A DNA stretch of 64,000 nucleotides. Source: Pigmentibacter sp. JX0631. Its GTDB lineage: Bacteria > Bdellovibrionota_B > Oligoflexia > Silvanigrellales > Silvanigrellaceae. Every line of letters begins with the position of its first letter. Within the stretch, counting starts at the first letter, position 1. Positions 26,678 to 35,921 of this stretch are shown piece by piece. Under the pieces are notes generated by a model. That model was not told where the DNA came from and did no database searches. It saw only the letters and a list, made by a program, of their open reading frames with translations. The stretch lies in NCBI RefSeq assembly GCF_029873255.1, contig NZ_CP123622.1, positions 2,641,001 to 2,705,000 on the forward strand. Reading direction: 5' to 3'. A program made the translations under genes and the position numbers.

Positions 26678-27064
26678 ATGACACAAAATAAAAATTCTGA
26701 TAGATTTAAAAAAAGAGTTTCCCCAGATGATGAACATCAAAAATGGCTGGATCGTGAAAATTTTCAAGATTTAGCGAAAATAGGAGGAGATATTTTAAAA
26801 AAAACTGTTGCGACAGGTCGTGATGTTATCAAGGAAGTAAAGGAAAATTTCCCGAAAGAAGCTACGCAATTATTAAACAAGGGAAAAGAAGAAATATTAA
26901 AAGGACTTAGCCAGGACGTTGTAAAAAATATTATGTCTTTTGGGATTGAAAAATTTTTTTCTGTAGCGAGACAACACAGAATAGAATTTTCTATTCGGTT
27001 TAGGAAAAATGAAGAAGAACCCAAGCGAGATGATTTGAAAAAAACTAAAAGACGTGAGGTTTAG
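26678..27064 (+). CDS. Small basic hypothetical protein
   Basis: This 128-residue, lysine-rich protein has a helical middle (DVIKEVKENFPKEATQLL and a following amphipathic stretch) and a strongly basic C-terminal tail. There is no signal peptide and no family I recognise. GAAAGG precedes the ATG by 8 bases. It lies 75 bases after the REC-TPR gene in the same direction. Its stop overlaps by 3 bases the stop of a small broken frame on the other strand. Confidence 0.65.
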   Translation: MTQNKNSDRFKKRVSPDDEHQKWLDRENFQDLAKIGGDILKKTVATGRDVIKEVKENFPKEATQLLNKGKEEILKGLSQDVVKNIMSFGIEKFFSVARQHRIEFSIRFRKNEEEPKRDDLKKTKRREV

Positions 27065-27192
27065 TGCTTTTTTTCTTTTACTATTCCCCGATAAATTAAA
27101 AATGTTGCTGTCAATCCCAATGCTCCTGCAAAAGTGATCCAAAAACCAGGAGCTGCTTTGTCGTTTATTTTTTGCCATTTATTATAATCATT
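27061..27192 (-). pseudogene. Remnant of a small single-membrane-segment protein, no start codon
   Basis: On the minus strand, 43 codons are open between two stops. The end reads as a plausible membrane helix followed by a basic tail: DKAAPGFWITFAGALGLTAT then FLIYRGIVKEKKH. There is no ATG, GTG or TTG before the membrane segment; the nearest ATG (MIIINGKK, then stop) is out of frame by one base. This looks like a small gene whose start was lost or shifted, or a sequencing error in the A-rich run. A longer frame in another register across the same bases (to 27178) reads as non-membrane nonsense and was rejected. Confidence 0.35.
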
Positions 27193-27449
27193 TTAAAGAG
27201 TTTTTTAATGAAGAATATTTTTTTTGTAAATTAAGTTAAATTTTAAACAATATCGATTAAAAATCTATATATAATTATTGACTGTCTGATATAAAAATAG
27301 ATATAAATATTTTACACAAATTAATATAAATTTAGTTAAAAAAATATTGCTTATATTAATGAAAATTGTATTTATATATAGATACTAAATCTTTATGAAG
27401 AATCTTCAGAAGGTAAATTTTAAAAAATAATGTATTTATGGAAATTTAA

Positions 27450-28088
27450 ATGAAAATAGCCGTTTTTGATTTCGATGGTGTAATAGCAGATAGCTATAAA
27501 GCTATTTTAGAGGTTATAAAAGAAATTTCAAAAATAAAAAATATTCCTCCTTTAACTCAAGAGGATATTTTAAATAAAAGTACCAAAGATTTATTTAAAT
27601 ATTTAAAGATCCGTTGGTATGAAATTCCTAAATATTATAAATTAGCAAAAAAAATAGTAAACTTAAATAAAAATTTGATAACGCTAAATCCACAAATAAC
27701 AGAAATGTTTCAAAATTTAAATAAGGATAAAATTGAAGTAATCATTTTATCATCAAATTCAACAGATTTAATTTTGAATTTTGTCAAAACAAATTTAAAT
27801 TATGTAAATTTTAAAGCAATTATTGGAGATGTCTCTCTTTTTAAAAAATCTAAAAAAATTAAAGAAGTAATGAAGTGTTTTGGAATAAAAAACGCTGACA
27901 TGATTTATATTGGTGATGAAGTGCGAGATGTTTTAGCTGCGAGGAAAGCTGAGGTATTATCAATCGCTGTATTGTGGGGTAAAGAAAATGCGGCACTTTT
28001 ATCGAAAGAAAAACCAAATTTTATTGTTAGTACAGGAAAAGAACTTTCCGAAATCCTAAATGAATTTAGTACAAAAAAAAGTAGCTAA
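27450..28088 (+). CDS. HAD-superfamily phosphatase (phosphoglycolate phosphatase-like)
   Basis: This 212-residue protein has the HAD motifs: I, FDFDGVIADS (nucleophile Asp and general-acid Asp); II, ILSSNST; III, a Lys in LFKKSKKI; IV, IYIGDEVRD. A small helical cap lies between I and II, making it subclass I as in Gph-like phosphatases. It likely dephosphorylates a small phosphorylated metabolite; the substrate is not readable. The ribosome-binding site is weak. The last codons overlap a bidirectional terminator hairpin, and the gene converges with tsf. Confidence 0.88.
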   Translation: MKIAVFDFDGVIADSYKAILEVIKEISKIKNIPPLTQEDILNKSTKDLFKYLKIRWYEIPKYYKLAKKIVNLNKNLITLNPQITEMFQNLNKDKIEVIILSSNSTDLILNFVKTNLNYVNFKAIIGDVSLFKKSKKIKEVMKCFGIKNADMIYIGDEVRDVLAARKAEVLSIAVLWGKENAALLSKEKPNFIVSTGKELSEILNEFSTKKSS

Positions 28089-28109
28089 TTATTACATCAG
28101 CTACTTTTT
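28076..28109. terminator. Bidirectional terminator between the HAD gene and tsf
   Basis: Arms AAAAAGTAGCT (28076-28086) and AGCTACTTTTT (28099-28109) are perfect complements with a 12-base loop. A/T runs on both sides let it work in both directions, serving the convergent HAD and tsf genes. The left arm includes the last codons of the HAD gene. Confidence 0.8.
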
Positions 28110-28139
28110 AAACTAGAATAATACTAATTTATTCTGCAA

Positions 28140-29081
28140 TTACATTTTAGTGGCAGCAGCAACAGTTGCAGCAACTTCAGCAGCAAAATCTTCAGCTTTT
28201 TTCTCAACACCTTGTCCTAATTCAAGACGGATAAAGGAAACAACTTTAAGATCAGAAATGCCAAGTTTTTTTCCAGTTTCTGCAACATGTGCAGCAACTG
28301 ATTTACTGTCATCTTTAACAAAAAGTTGATCAATTAAACAGATTTCTTTGAACCAAGTTTTAATACTACTTGGAACTATTTTAGCTAATGCAGCTTCTGG
28401 TTTTCCTTGTTGTAAAAACTTGTTCCGAATAATTTCTTCTTCAGCTTTAATTGTTTCAGCAGGAATTTCTTGTTCATTTAAATATTGTGGTTTCATCGCA
28501 GCAGCTTGTAGGGCAACGTCTTTTCCTAGATCATTCAATGCAGAATCATTTAAATGATTTTCAATTCCAGTGCCAGAAAGTTCAACAAGAACGCCAATTT
28601 TTCCGCCGCCATGGACATAGGAAGTAACAAAGTTTTTGCCTGAACCAACCCGCTCAAAACGACGAACAGTGATATTTTCACCAATTTGTGCAACTAAAGC
28701 AGTTGCAGCAGCTTTTACATTTCCTGTTGAGTCATAGTTAGCTGCCAATAATTCATCTAAATGTGCCGGTTTAGTAGCGCTAATAATTTTATGTAAATTT
28801 GTTACAAAAGCTTGAAAACCGTCATTTTTTGTTACGAAGTCAGTTTCACAATTCACTTCAAAAACAAACCCAATGTTATTTTCAACTACGGTTGAAACAA
28901 CACCTTCACTAGCCGCACGTGAAGCTTTTTTCGCTGCACTTGCAAGGCCTTTTTCACGTAAAATAACGACAGCTTTTTCCATGTCTCCTTCAGCAGCATC
29001 GAGTGCTTTTTTGCAATCAGACATTCCAGCTAAAGTCATTTCACGTAGTTCTTTAACCATTTGAGCAGTTACAACAGCCAT
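28140..29081 (-). CDS. tsf: Translation elongation factor Ts
   Basis: EF-Ts regenerates EF-Tu-GTP. The 313-residue protein begins with the UBA-like domain (MVKELREMTLAGMSDCKKAL), followed by the conserved FEVNCETDFVTKN core signature that inserts into EF-Tu, then the dimerisation-type region. It lies 65 bases downstream of rpsB, the usual arrangement. The intergenic hairpin at 29116-29141 may modulate its expression relative to rpsB. Confidence 0.98.
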   Translation of the reverse strand: MAVVTAQMVKELREMTLAGMSDCKKALDAAEGDMEKAVVILREKGLASAAKKASRAASEGVVSTVVENNIGFVFEVNCETDFVTKNDGFQAFVTNLHKIISATKPAHLDELLAANYDSTGNVKAAATALVAQIGENITVRRFERVGSGKNFVTSYVHGGGKIGVLVELSGTGIENHLNDSALNDLGKDVALQAAAMKPQYLNEQEIPAETIKAEEEIIRNKFLQQGKPEAALAKIVPSSIKTWFKEICLIDQLFVKDDSKSVAAHVAETGKKLGISDLKVVSFIRLELGQGVEKKAEDFAAEVAATVAAATKM

Positions 29082-29115
29082 TATGATTTCCTTTTAAAAA
29101 TGTTTGTAAGCAAGA

Positions 29116-29141
29116 AAGGTGTTCCTAACGAGGAACACCTT
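29116..29141 (-). promoter_or_regulatory. Hairpin in the rpsB-tsf intercistronic region
   Basis: Ten-base perfect arms AAGGTGTTCC (29116-29125) and GGAACACCTT (29132-29141) surround a 6-base loop. On the minus strand it is followed by TCTTGC rather than a T-run, so it is better read as an attenuator or mRNA-stability element than a strong terminator. Confidence 0.5.
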
Positions 29142-29146
29142 GGAAA

Positions 29147-29938
29147 TTAGTTTGCTTCGTCTTCGTCACGAGATTTCAAGCGTTTTACTTTTACTTGTGA
29201 ACGCCCGCTATCGGAAGAGAAAGAAGAATCATCTTTACCAGATTCTGCTTTACGACGTTGCTTTCCAGCAATCGCAGCATCAGAGATAAGGCTAGCATAA
29301 AGCTTAATCGCTTTAAGGCTGTCATCGTTACCTGGAATGATGTAGTCAACGCCATTTGGGTCACTGTTTGTATCAGTAACTGCAATTACAGGAATTCCTA
29401 GGCGATTTGCTTCTGCAATAGCTGTAAATTCTTTCTTTGCATCGATAACAAAAATAGCAGAAGGCAAGCCAGGCATATTTTTGATTCCACCTAATGAGCG
29501 TTCTAATTTGATACGAAGACGTTCTTTTAAAGCAACTTCACGTTTAGTAATGTTGTCATAAGTTCCGTCGCTCGCCATTTTTTCAATGCGTTTTAATTTA
29601 GTAATACTAGAACGAACTGTTTGCCAGTTAGTCATCATACCACCTAACCAACGGTGGTGAATATGAAACATGTTTGCTCTTTCAGCTTCTTCAACAATAA
29701 TTTCTTGCGCTTGTTTTTTTGTAGCTACAAAAAGAATGTGTCCGCCTTCAGCAACAGTTTGTTCAATAAAACTTAAAGCATCTTTAAATAGTTTTTGAGT
29801 TTTTTGGAGGTCAATAATGTGGATTCCATTGCGCTCACCATAGATAAATGGACGCATTTTAGGATTCCAACGGCGTACTTGGTGACCAAAGTGAACGCCA
29901 GCATCGAGTAAGTCACGCATTTGAACTTCAATAGACAT
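29147..29938 (-). CDS. rpsB: 30S ribosomal protein S2
   Basis: The 263-residue product starts MSIEVQMRDLLDAGVHFGHQ, with RRWNPKMRPFIYGERNGIHI and HHRWLGGMMTNW, all universal S2 sequence. The C-terminal Lys/Ser/Asp-rich tail is longer than in E. coli. GGAGTTTATCT precedes the ATG. It is the first gene of the rpsB-tsf operon and is preceded by a structured leader. Confidence 0.98.
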   Translation of the reverse strand: MSIEVQMRDLLDAGVHFGHQVRRWNPKMRPFIYGERNGIHIIDLQKTQKLFKDALSFIEQTVAEGGHILFVATKKQAQEIIVEEAERANMFHIHHRWLGGMMTNWQTVRSSITKLKRIEKMASDGTYDNITKREVALKERLRIKLERSLGGIKNMPGLPSAIFVIDAKKEFTAIAEANRLGIPVIAVTDTNSDPNGVDYIIPGNDDSLKAIKLYASLISDAAIAGKQRRKAESGKDDSSFSSDSGRSQVKVKRLKSRDEDEAN

Positions 29939-30020
29939 AGATAAACTCCTACTTGGTTTATTGGTTTAACCCCTTGTAATACCTAGGTTTTACAACCCAC
30001 CAAGTTTGGGTATTACAGAG
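29939..30020 (-). promoter_or_regulatory. rpsB leader: Structured rpsB leader, candidate S2 autoregulatory element
   Basis: Nine-base perfect arms TGTAATACC (29975-29983) and GGTATTACA (30009-30017) enclose about 25 bases with a smaller GGTT/AACC pairing, all 37-80 bases upstream of the rpsB ATG in the transcribed strand. Ribosomal protein S2 is known to repress its own operon through leader RNA in several phyla; that this hairpin is the S2 site is inference. Confidence 0.45.
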
Positions 30021-30178
30021 AATGCTCTAATCAGGCTCAGAACTTAAACAATTTTTTGCTAATGAAGTCAAGGATAATTAAAATGAGCATTTACCAACGA
30101 TATAATTTTAGATAGTCTGCCCATGACTTTCGCATACCCGCACAGTAGGTGGGGAGCGCTAAACTAAGGAGACAATTT

Positions 30179-32125
30179 GTGAGTTCTTTAAGTATATTTT
30201 TGCCAGATGGGTCCTCTCGTTCTTTTCCTTCATCTTCAACTGTATTTGATGTGGCGAAAAGCATAAGTTCTGGGCTAGCCAAAAGTGCTATTGTAGGGAA
30301 AATTAATGGAAAATTAGTTGATTTAGATCATCCTATTCACGAAGGGGATAAGGTTGAAATCGTAACAGATAGAAATTCTGAAGGTCTTGAGGTTATCAGG
30401 CACTCAACTGTGCACGTAATGGCAATGGCTATTCAAGATGTTTTTCCTGGAACACAAATTACTATTGGGCCTGTGGTAGAAAATCAATTTTATTACGATA
30501 TTTACCCAAAAGAAGGGGTAAAAATTGGAACTAATGAGTTTCCTTTAATTGAAAAAAGAATGCAGGAAATCATTGAAAAAAATATTCCTTTTACCAGAAG
30601 AGTTGTCTCTCGAGAGGATGCAGTAAAGCATTTTGATAGATTAGGTGAAAAATTTAAAGTAGAGATTGTAAAAGATCTTCCAGCTGATAGTGAAATAAAA
30701 ATATATGCCATAGCTGATTGGGATGATCTTTGTCGTGGTCCTCACGTTCAATCTACAGGAAAATTAGGTCATTTTAAACTAATGAGTGTGGCAGGTGCAT
30801 ATTGGCGTGCAAATAAAGATAACGAACAATTAGTACGTATTTATGGTACCGCTTGGCCAACTAAAAAAGATTTAGATGGCTATTTAAACATGCTGGAAGA
30901 AGCCAAAAAAAGAGATCATGTTTTGCTCGGTAAACAATTAAACTTGTTTACTTTAATGAGTGATATTGCTCCAGGCGCAGCCTTTTTCTTCCCAAATGGG
31001 GCTAAAATATTTACACTATTACAAAATTATATTCGAGTGAAATGGGCGCAATTTGGCTTTCAAGAAATACAAAGTCCTCAGGTTATGAATGTTAACTTAT
31101 GGAAAGTAAGTGGGCATTATGAAAAATATCGTGATGACATGTACATTTTTAAAGATGACCATGATGATGAATTTGGTATAAAACCAATGAGTTGTCCGGG
31201 ACATGTGCGAATGTTTATGGTTGGACAAAAATCCTATCGCGATCTTCCGTTACGTTATGGTGAATTTGGAGTTGTTCACAGAAATGAATTAAGTGGAACT
31301 TTGCATGGTTTAACAAGAGTAAGACGTATCACCCAAGACGACGGGCATATTTTTTGTATGCTGAGTCAGGTACAAACTGAAATTATGTCTGCTCTTCAAT
31401 TTGTAAAAGAAGTCTATGCAGATCTTGGATTTAATGAAGTAATTTATATGCTTTCAACACGGCCAGAAAATCGGATAGGTTCTGATGAAATTTGGGATAC
31501 AGCAGAAAATGCACTTGAAGAAGCTTTGAAAAAATCAGATGTAAATTATCAGGTAAATCCTGGTGATGGTGCTTTTTATGGGCCTAAAATTGATTTTAAA
31601 GTAAAAGATGCTATTGGACGTATGCATCAATGTGCAACCATTCAGTTAGATTTCCAAATGCCTGCACGCTTTGGAATTAGTTATCAGGCTGCAAATAACA
31701 CTCAAGAATCACCTGTAATGGTGCATAGAGCAGTGTTAGGATCTGTCGAAAGGTTTATGGGAATATTTATTGAACATTGTGCAGGACATTTTCCTGTTGG
31801 ATTAGCACCAGTTCAATGTCGAGTTGTCACTGTAACAGAAGCTCAAGACGGTTATGCACATAAAGTAACAAATTTCTTAAAAGCGAACGGTGTAAGAGTG
31901 GAAACTGATTTTAGCAATGATAAATTAGGAGCAAAAATTCGCGATGCTCAGTTGCTTAAAATTCCTTATATGTTAGTCATTGGTGACAAAGAGGTTCAAA
32001 CGAATACTCTAACTGCTCGTTATCGTGATGGTAAAAACCTAGCGCCAATGTCACCAGAAGATTTTCTGACTTTTATTAAAAACGAAAGCGGAATTTTCTG
32101 GGGCTTAGATACTAATCAAAGATAG
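30179..32125 (+). CDS. thrS: Threonyl-tRNA synthetase
   Basis: ThrRS charges tRNA-Thr. I chose the GTG at 30179 because AAGGAG sits 8 bases upstream; an in-frame GTG at 30149 precedes that site. The 648-residue protein has an N-terminal TGS domain ([13 protein letters not shown]), the editing domain ([16 protein letters not shown] and the later [12 protein letters not shown] with the HxxxH/CxxxH-type residues), the class II catalytic core ([12 protein letters not shown] with the zinc Cys; [19 protein letters not shown] is motif 2; the downstream [11 protein letters not shown] is motif 3), and the anticodon-binding domain. It is followed 19 bases later by the cyclophilin gene. All essential motifs look intact. 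Confidence 0.97.
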   Translation: MSSLSIFLPDGSSRSFPSSSTVFDVAKSISSGLAKSAIVGKINGKLVDLDHPIHEGDKVEIVTDRNSEGLEVIRHSTVHVMAMAIQDVFPGTQITIGPVVENQFYYDIYPKEGVKIGTNEFPLIEKRMQEIIEKNIPFTRRVVSREDAVKHFDRLGEKFKVEIVKDLPADSEIKIYAIADWDDLCRGPHVQSTGKLGHFKLMSVAGAYWRANKDNEQLVRIYGTAWPTKKDLDGYLNMLEEAKKRDHVLLGKQLNLFTLMSDIAPGAAFFFPNGAKIFTLLQNYIRVKWAQFGFQEIQSPQVMNVNLWKVSGHYEKYRDDMYIFKDDHDDEFGIKPMSCPGHVRMFMVGQKSYRDLPLRYGEFGVVHRNELSGTLHGLTRVRRITQDDGHIFCMLSQVQTEIMSALQFVKEVYADLGFNEVIYMLSTRPENRIGSDEIWDTAENALEEALKKSDVNYQVNPGDGAFYGPKIDFKVKDAIGRMHQCATIQLDFQMPARFGISYQAANNTQESPVMVHRAVLGSVERFMGIFIEHCAGHFPVGLAPVQCRVVTVTEAQDGYAHKVTNFLKANGVRVETDFSNDKLGAKIRDAQLLKIPYMLVIGDKEVQTNTLTARYRDGKNLAPMSPEDFLTFIKNESGIFWGLDTNQR

Positions 32126-32144
32126 TTATTTGGAAGGAATCGAA

Positions 32145-32633
32145 ATGATAAATTTATTAATGAAGACAAATTATGGTGAAATTTCTATCGAATTAAATGA
32201 TGAAAAAGCTCCGATGACAAGTGAAAATTTTGTTAAATATGTTAAGTCACAACATTTTGATGGATCTATTTTTCATCGAGTTATTCCAGGCTTTATGATT
32301 CAAGGCGGTGGTTTTGACTCCAATATGAAAGAAAAATCAACAAATAATCCTATAGAAAATGAAGCAAAAAATGGCTTAGGAAATGAACGCGGTACAATTG
32401 CAATGGCGCGTACAAACGATCCTCATTCTGCAACTGCTCAATTTTTTATAAACCTAACAAATAATGATTTCTTAAATAATCGTGGTGAACAATGGGGCTA
32501 TGCAGTTTTTGGAAAAGTCACACAAGGAATGGATGTTGTTGACGCTATTGCAAAAGTAAAAACTGGAAATCAAGGGTTTCACAGAGATGTACCGGTTACT
32601 CCTGTAATTATCGAATCAGTTACTTTGGTTTAA
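32145..32633 (+). CDS. Cyclophilin-type peptidyl-prolyl cis-trans isomerase
   Basis: This 162-residue cytosolic protein, without a signal peptide, is a compact cyclophilin (PpiB type). Visible motifs are [20 protein letters not shown] (catalytic Arg), [29 protein letters not shown] and WGYAVFGKV. It accelerates proline isomerisation during folding. The ATG at 32145 follows GGAAGGA; an upstream in-frame TTG at 32130 is discarded. It is cotranscribed with thrS and ends at a strong terminator. Confidence 0.96.
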   Translation: MINLLMKTNYGEISIELNDEKAPMTSENFVKYVKSQHFDGSIFHRVIPGFMIQGGGFDSNMKEKSTNNPIENEAKNGLGNERGTIAMARTNDPHSATAQFFINLTNNDFLNNRGEQWGYAVFGKVTQGMDVVDAIAKVKTGNQGFHRDVPVTPVIIESVTLV

Positions 32634-32656
32634 GCATAGTTAAGTAAATATTTTTG

Positions 32657-32687
32657 AATAGCCATTTCATAATGGCTATTTTTTTTA
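32657..32687 (+). terminator. Rho-independent terminator after the thrS-cyclophilin operon
   Basis: Ten-base perfect arms AATAGCCATT (32657-32666) and AATGGCTATT (32671-32680) with a 4-base loop are followed by a run of eight Ts. This is the clearest terminator in the window. Confidence 0.92.
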
Positions 32688-32728
32688 TATTTTTCTTTAT
32701 AAGGAAATAAAATTAAGGAGCAATAAAC

Positions 32729-33739
32729 ATGCTTGAAGAATTAAGAAAACTTCCTAAAGCTGAACTGCATTTGCATATTGAAGGAACTCTAGAACCTGAG
32801 CTTCTGTTTACTTTGGCCAAAAGGAATAATATTTTATTGCCTTATAAAGATATCGATGAATTGAAAGATAAATATCATTTTCATGATTTACAATCTTTTT
32901 TAGATATTTACTATAATGGAACAAATGTTCTTATAACGAAACAAGATTTTTATGACTTAACTTTTGCCTATTTAGCTAAAGCAAAGCAAGATGGGATAAG
33001 GCATGTTGAAATCTTTTTTGATCCACAAAGTCATGTTTCGCGTGGGATTGAGTTTAAAGATGTAATTGAAGGTATTAGTGAAGCATTAGAACAAGGGAAA
33101 AAAGAGTTTGGGATTAGTTACTTTATAATTATGAGCTTTTTAAGACATTTATCCCAAGAAAACGCTTTAGAAGTGTTAGAGATGGCTTTACCTTATAAAG
33201 ATAAAATAAAAGCAGTAGGTCTCGATTCTTCTGAATTAGGGAATCCTCCAAGTAAATTTGTTGAGTTATTCAAAAAATGTAAAGAGAATAATTTCCTGAC
33301 AGTAGCGCATGCAGGTGAAGAAGGGCCCGCGAGTTATATTTGGGAAGCTTTAAATCTACTAGAAATTGAAAGAATTGATCATGGTATACGCTGTACTGAA
33401 GATCCTGAATTATTAAAAACAATCATCCAAAAAAATATTCCTTTAACTGTTTGCCCATTGTCTAATATAAAATTAAAAGTGTATCAAGAAATGAAAGAGC
33501 ATAATGTTAAAAAATTATTTGATTTAGGAGTTAAAGTAACTATTAATTCGGATGATCCTGCTTACTTTGGCGGTTATCTCCTTGAAAATTATATTCAGTG
33601 CCACAATGAACTAGGATTCACATATAAAGATATGTGTGATATTTCTAAAAATTCTATTGAAGCATCTTTTCTTTCAAGTGCAGATAAATTAAAATTAATT
33701 AAAGAAATTGATTCTCTAAACCAAAAGACAATTGTATGA
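32729..33739 (+). CDS. Adenine deaminase of the adenosine-deaminase-like family
   Basis: The 336-residue metal-dependent deaminase has the zinc site HLHIEG at the N-terminus, the catalytic VAHAGEEG near residue 192 (His and Glu), RIDHGIR near 218, and SDDPAYFGG near 270. GLDSSELGNPPSKF is characteristic of the subgroup that deaminates adenine to hypoxanthine (as in yeast Aah1 and the Pseudomonas homologue) rather than adenosine; CPLSNIKL fits this too. It feeds purine salvage. AAGGAG lies 7 bases before the ATG. It overlaps the glycosyltransferase gene by ATGA. Confidence 0.88.
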   Translation: MLEELRKLPKAELHLHIEGTLEPELLFTLAKRNNILLPYKDIDELKDKYHFHDLQSFLDIYYNGTNVLITKQDFYDLTFAYLAKAKQDGIRHVEIFFDPQSHVSRGIEFKDVIEGISEALEQGKKEFGISYFIIMSFLRHLSQENALEVLEMALPYKDKIKAVGLDSSELGNPPSKFVELFKKCKENNFLTVAHAGEEGPASYIWEALNLLEIERIDHGIRCTEDPELLKTIIQKNIPLTVCPLSNIKLKVYQEMKEHNVKKLFDLGVKVTINSDDPAYFGGYLLENYIQCHNELGFTYKDMCDISKNSIEASFLSSADKLKLIKEIDSLNQKTIV

Positions 33740-34881
33740 ATTCTGATAAACAAGAAGAAACTAAAAAAATATTAATTATGCTTCCAAGGCAACTAGGTGA
33801 TGTATTACTAGCCACACCGCTAGCTGCTGAATTAAGAAAACAATTTCCTGCCGCTGAACTCCATTGGTGGTCGCATCCCATGGCAAAGGAAATATTAAAT
33901 GATAATCCTTTTTTAAATGAAGTTTATTACTTACCAATTTGGGACAAAAAAAAGTATAAAAAAACTTTTTTCTTGAAGAAATTTTTCCTTTGGCTTGGTT
34001 ATATTTTTTCTGAGTTGAAACTATTTCTCAAACTTATGTTAAACGGATATGATATTGTAATTGATGCTATTAATTATCCTCGTTCTAGTTTACAAGCTGT
34101 AGCTACTTTTGCGCCAATTAGAATATCCTTTAAATGTAATTCAGTTCGAGATTTTGCATATAATAAGTTAGTTGACAGAACTAAACTGGATGAGGGATAT
34201 TTAGGTTATACACGTTTGTTACTTCTTGAGCCTTTAGGTATTAAAATAAGTAACATAGATCCATTGCAAATAAAATTAAATTTACCAATACTTTCCGAAA
34301 ATAAAATTAATCCAGAGCTTTGGTTAAAGGAACAATTGGAAATATTACATGCTAAAGAATTTGTTGTAATGAGTCCCACATCTCGTTATCTCGATAGATG
34401 CTGGCCAATAGAACATTATACTGAATTAGCGTTGCTTATTATCCGTGAATTTAATGTCCCAGTTGTTTGGTCCAGAGCTCCAGGGGAAGAAGAATATATT
34501 TTAAAAGTTCATCACAATTTAATTAAAAAATTGCGTCTAAATAAAATTCAAGAAAATTATAGTTTATTACCCCCTTTAATGACTATCCGTGAAATTACAT
34601 ACTTGACAAGTTTATCGTTAGGCTGTGTAGCAAATAGTAATGGAATGAGTCATTTTGCTGTTGCTTCTGGAACAAAAATGATTCAATTGCATGGTCCAAC
34701 TGTTCCGTTAAATTGGATTCCACCTGATACTAAGAAATATTTAGGTATCCAAAAAAATACGGGTTGTTTTGGTTGCTCGAGTAATATTTGTAAAATGCCA
34801 AGACATGAATGCATGGAAGATATTTTGCCAATAGACGTATTTAAAAAAGCTGTTGAGTTATTTGCTTTAAAGAAAGAATAG
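33736..34881 (+). CDS. Glycosyltransferase family 9, heptosyltransferase-like
   Basis: The 381-residue protein has the GT-B family 9 pattern: N-terminal ILIMLPRQLGDVLLATPL (acceptor loop with the GDxxL/T style), AELHWWSHP, then the ADP-sugar side SNGMSHFAVASGTKMIQLHGPT and the C-terminal Cys-rich CFGCSSNICKMPRHECM segment also common in WaaF/RfaQ-type enzymes. It most likely adds heptose to the LPS inner core at the cytoplasmic membrane face. No other LPS genes are adjacent. The ATG overlaps the deaminase stop (ATGA). Confidence 0.9.
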   Translation: MNSDKQEETKKILIMLPRQLGDVLLATPLAAELRKQFPAAELHWWSHPMAKEILNDNPFLNEVYYLPIWDKKKYKKTFFLKKFFLWLGYIFSELKLFLKLMLNGYDIVIDAINYPRSSLQAVATFAPIRISFKCNSVRDFAYNKLVDRTKLDEGYLGYTRLLLLEPLGIKISNIDPLQIKLNLPILSENKINPELWLKEQLEILHAKEFVVMSPTSRYLDRCWPIEHYTELALLIIREFNVPVVWSRAPGEEEYILKVHHNLIKKLRLNKIQENYSLLPPLMTIREITYLTSLSLGCVANSNGMSHFAVASGTKMIQLHGPTVPLNWIPPDTKKYLGIQKNTGCFGCSSNICKMPRHECMEDILPIDVFKKAVELFALKKE

Positions 34882-34949
34882 GTTGAAAATAAATTATTCA
34901 ATATCTATTCAGTATAAAGTTGAAATTAGTAAGTATAATAAACAACAAC

Positions 34950-35921
34950 TTATTTAAAATTAAACATCGTATTTGTATTTGCTAAATTTTGTGTTGGTAT
35001 TTCTTGAATGACATCCCAATGTTCAACAAGTTTATTATCTTTTACCCGGAATAAGTCATAAAAAACTTGTTGTTTTTTATTCCAGTTTCCTTCACTAATA
35101 GCAAGAATAAAATTTCCTTCTCCTAAAATTTTATGAATTTTAGTATATTTAGACATATTATTTTGTGATGTAAGATATTTCACTGCTTCATAGATTCCTT
35201 CTAAACCATCTTTAACCATAGGGTTATGCTGATGATATTCTTTACTACTAATATATTTTGTTAAGTTATCAGGATTTTTACCCATCAATATATCTTCTAA
35301 AAAGCCTTGCACAATTTTTTTATTAGCTTCAGTGCTGTTTCTATCTTCAGGTGTTATGGGCCCGTCTGTTTGGGATCTGCCGCTAGCCGTTTTTTCAACC
35401 AATGTGGTCATAGCATTCCAATGTTCCGCAATCATCCCTTTGTCATCAACTCTTAGAATATGAAATGCAACCATTTTATCTGCACCAAATGGTTTAGCAT
35501 TTCTCCATATGTTATGCAAAAAAAAGTAATTCCCATCTTGGAACATTCGTACATTTTCAAGTGTGGTTTGGTTTTGCTGTAAAATATTTAGCATAGAAAT
35601 AAATGATTCTAGTCCTGTAGGAACATAAGGGTTGTGTTGAATATAATCTGAATTGGCTAATTTGCGTATTGTTGAGGGGTCGTTATTTTTTACAGCTCGC
35701 AGAAAATTACTCACTGTTTCTTTCGGATTTTTTGCAGTGTAAATTTGGGTATTTTCTTGGATTTTTAAATTTTTTTCTGTGGTGATTTTTTGATCACTTT
35801 CTTGAATCGTTTTACTTCTTTCTTGGGTTGAAACGCAAGCAGTCGATAAAGCTAAAATTGATATTAATGAAAAAAGTAAATTCACAGAATCTTTAAAAGA
35901 TACATTCAACTTGTTCAGCAT
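34950..35921 (-). CDS. Lipoprotein with two tandem SnoaL-like domains
   Basis: A lipoprotein signal ends in the lipobox LSTAC (Cys29). Two similar halves follow: residues about 60-175 (NPKETVSNFLRAV, YIQHNPYVPTGLES, KMVAFHILRVDDKGMIAEHW) and about 195-315 (NKKIVQGFLEDIL, YHQHNPMVKDGLEG, FYDLFRVKDNKLVEHWDV). Both have the SnoaL/NTF2-like cone style with the QHNP and EHW signatures. Such folds may bind small hydrophobic ligands; catalysis is not assured. It diverges from the NRPS gene, but a lipid-anchored protein is unlikely to be part of the assembly line. It is probably periplasmic or on the outer membrane. Confidence 0.82.
   Translation of the reverse strand: MLNKLNVSFKDSVNLLFSLISILALSTACVSTQERSKTIQESDQKITTEKNLKIQENTQIYTAKNPKETVSNFLRAVKNNDPSTIRKLANSDYIQHNPYVPTGLESFISMLNILQQNQTTLENVRMFQDGNYFFLHNIWRNAKPFGADKMVAFHILRVDDKGMIAEHWNAMTTLVEKTASGRSQTDGPITPEDRNSTEANKKIVQGFLEDILMGKNPDNLTKYISSKEYHQHNPMVKDGLEGIYEAVKYLTSQNNMSKYTKIHKILGEGNFILAISEGNWNKKQQVFYDLFRVKDNKLVEHWDVIQEIPTQNLANTNTMFNFK

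Noticed and set aside
26897..27178. 93-codon minus-strand frame
   Set aside because: It overlaps a gene antisense, and the membrane-helix reading in the neighbouring register is far more protein-like.
30020..30178. T-box or threonine leader upstream of thrS
   Set aside because: No T-box core sequence and no terminator/antiterminator pair; only an ordinary ribosome-binding site is evident.
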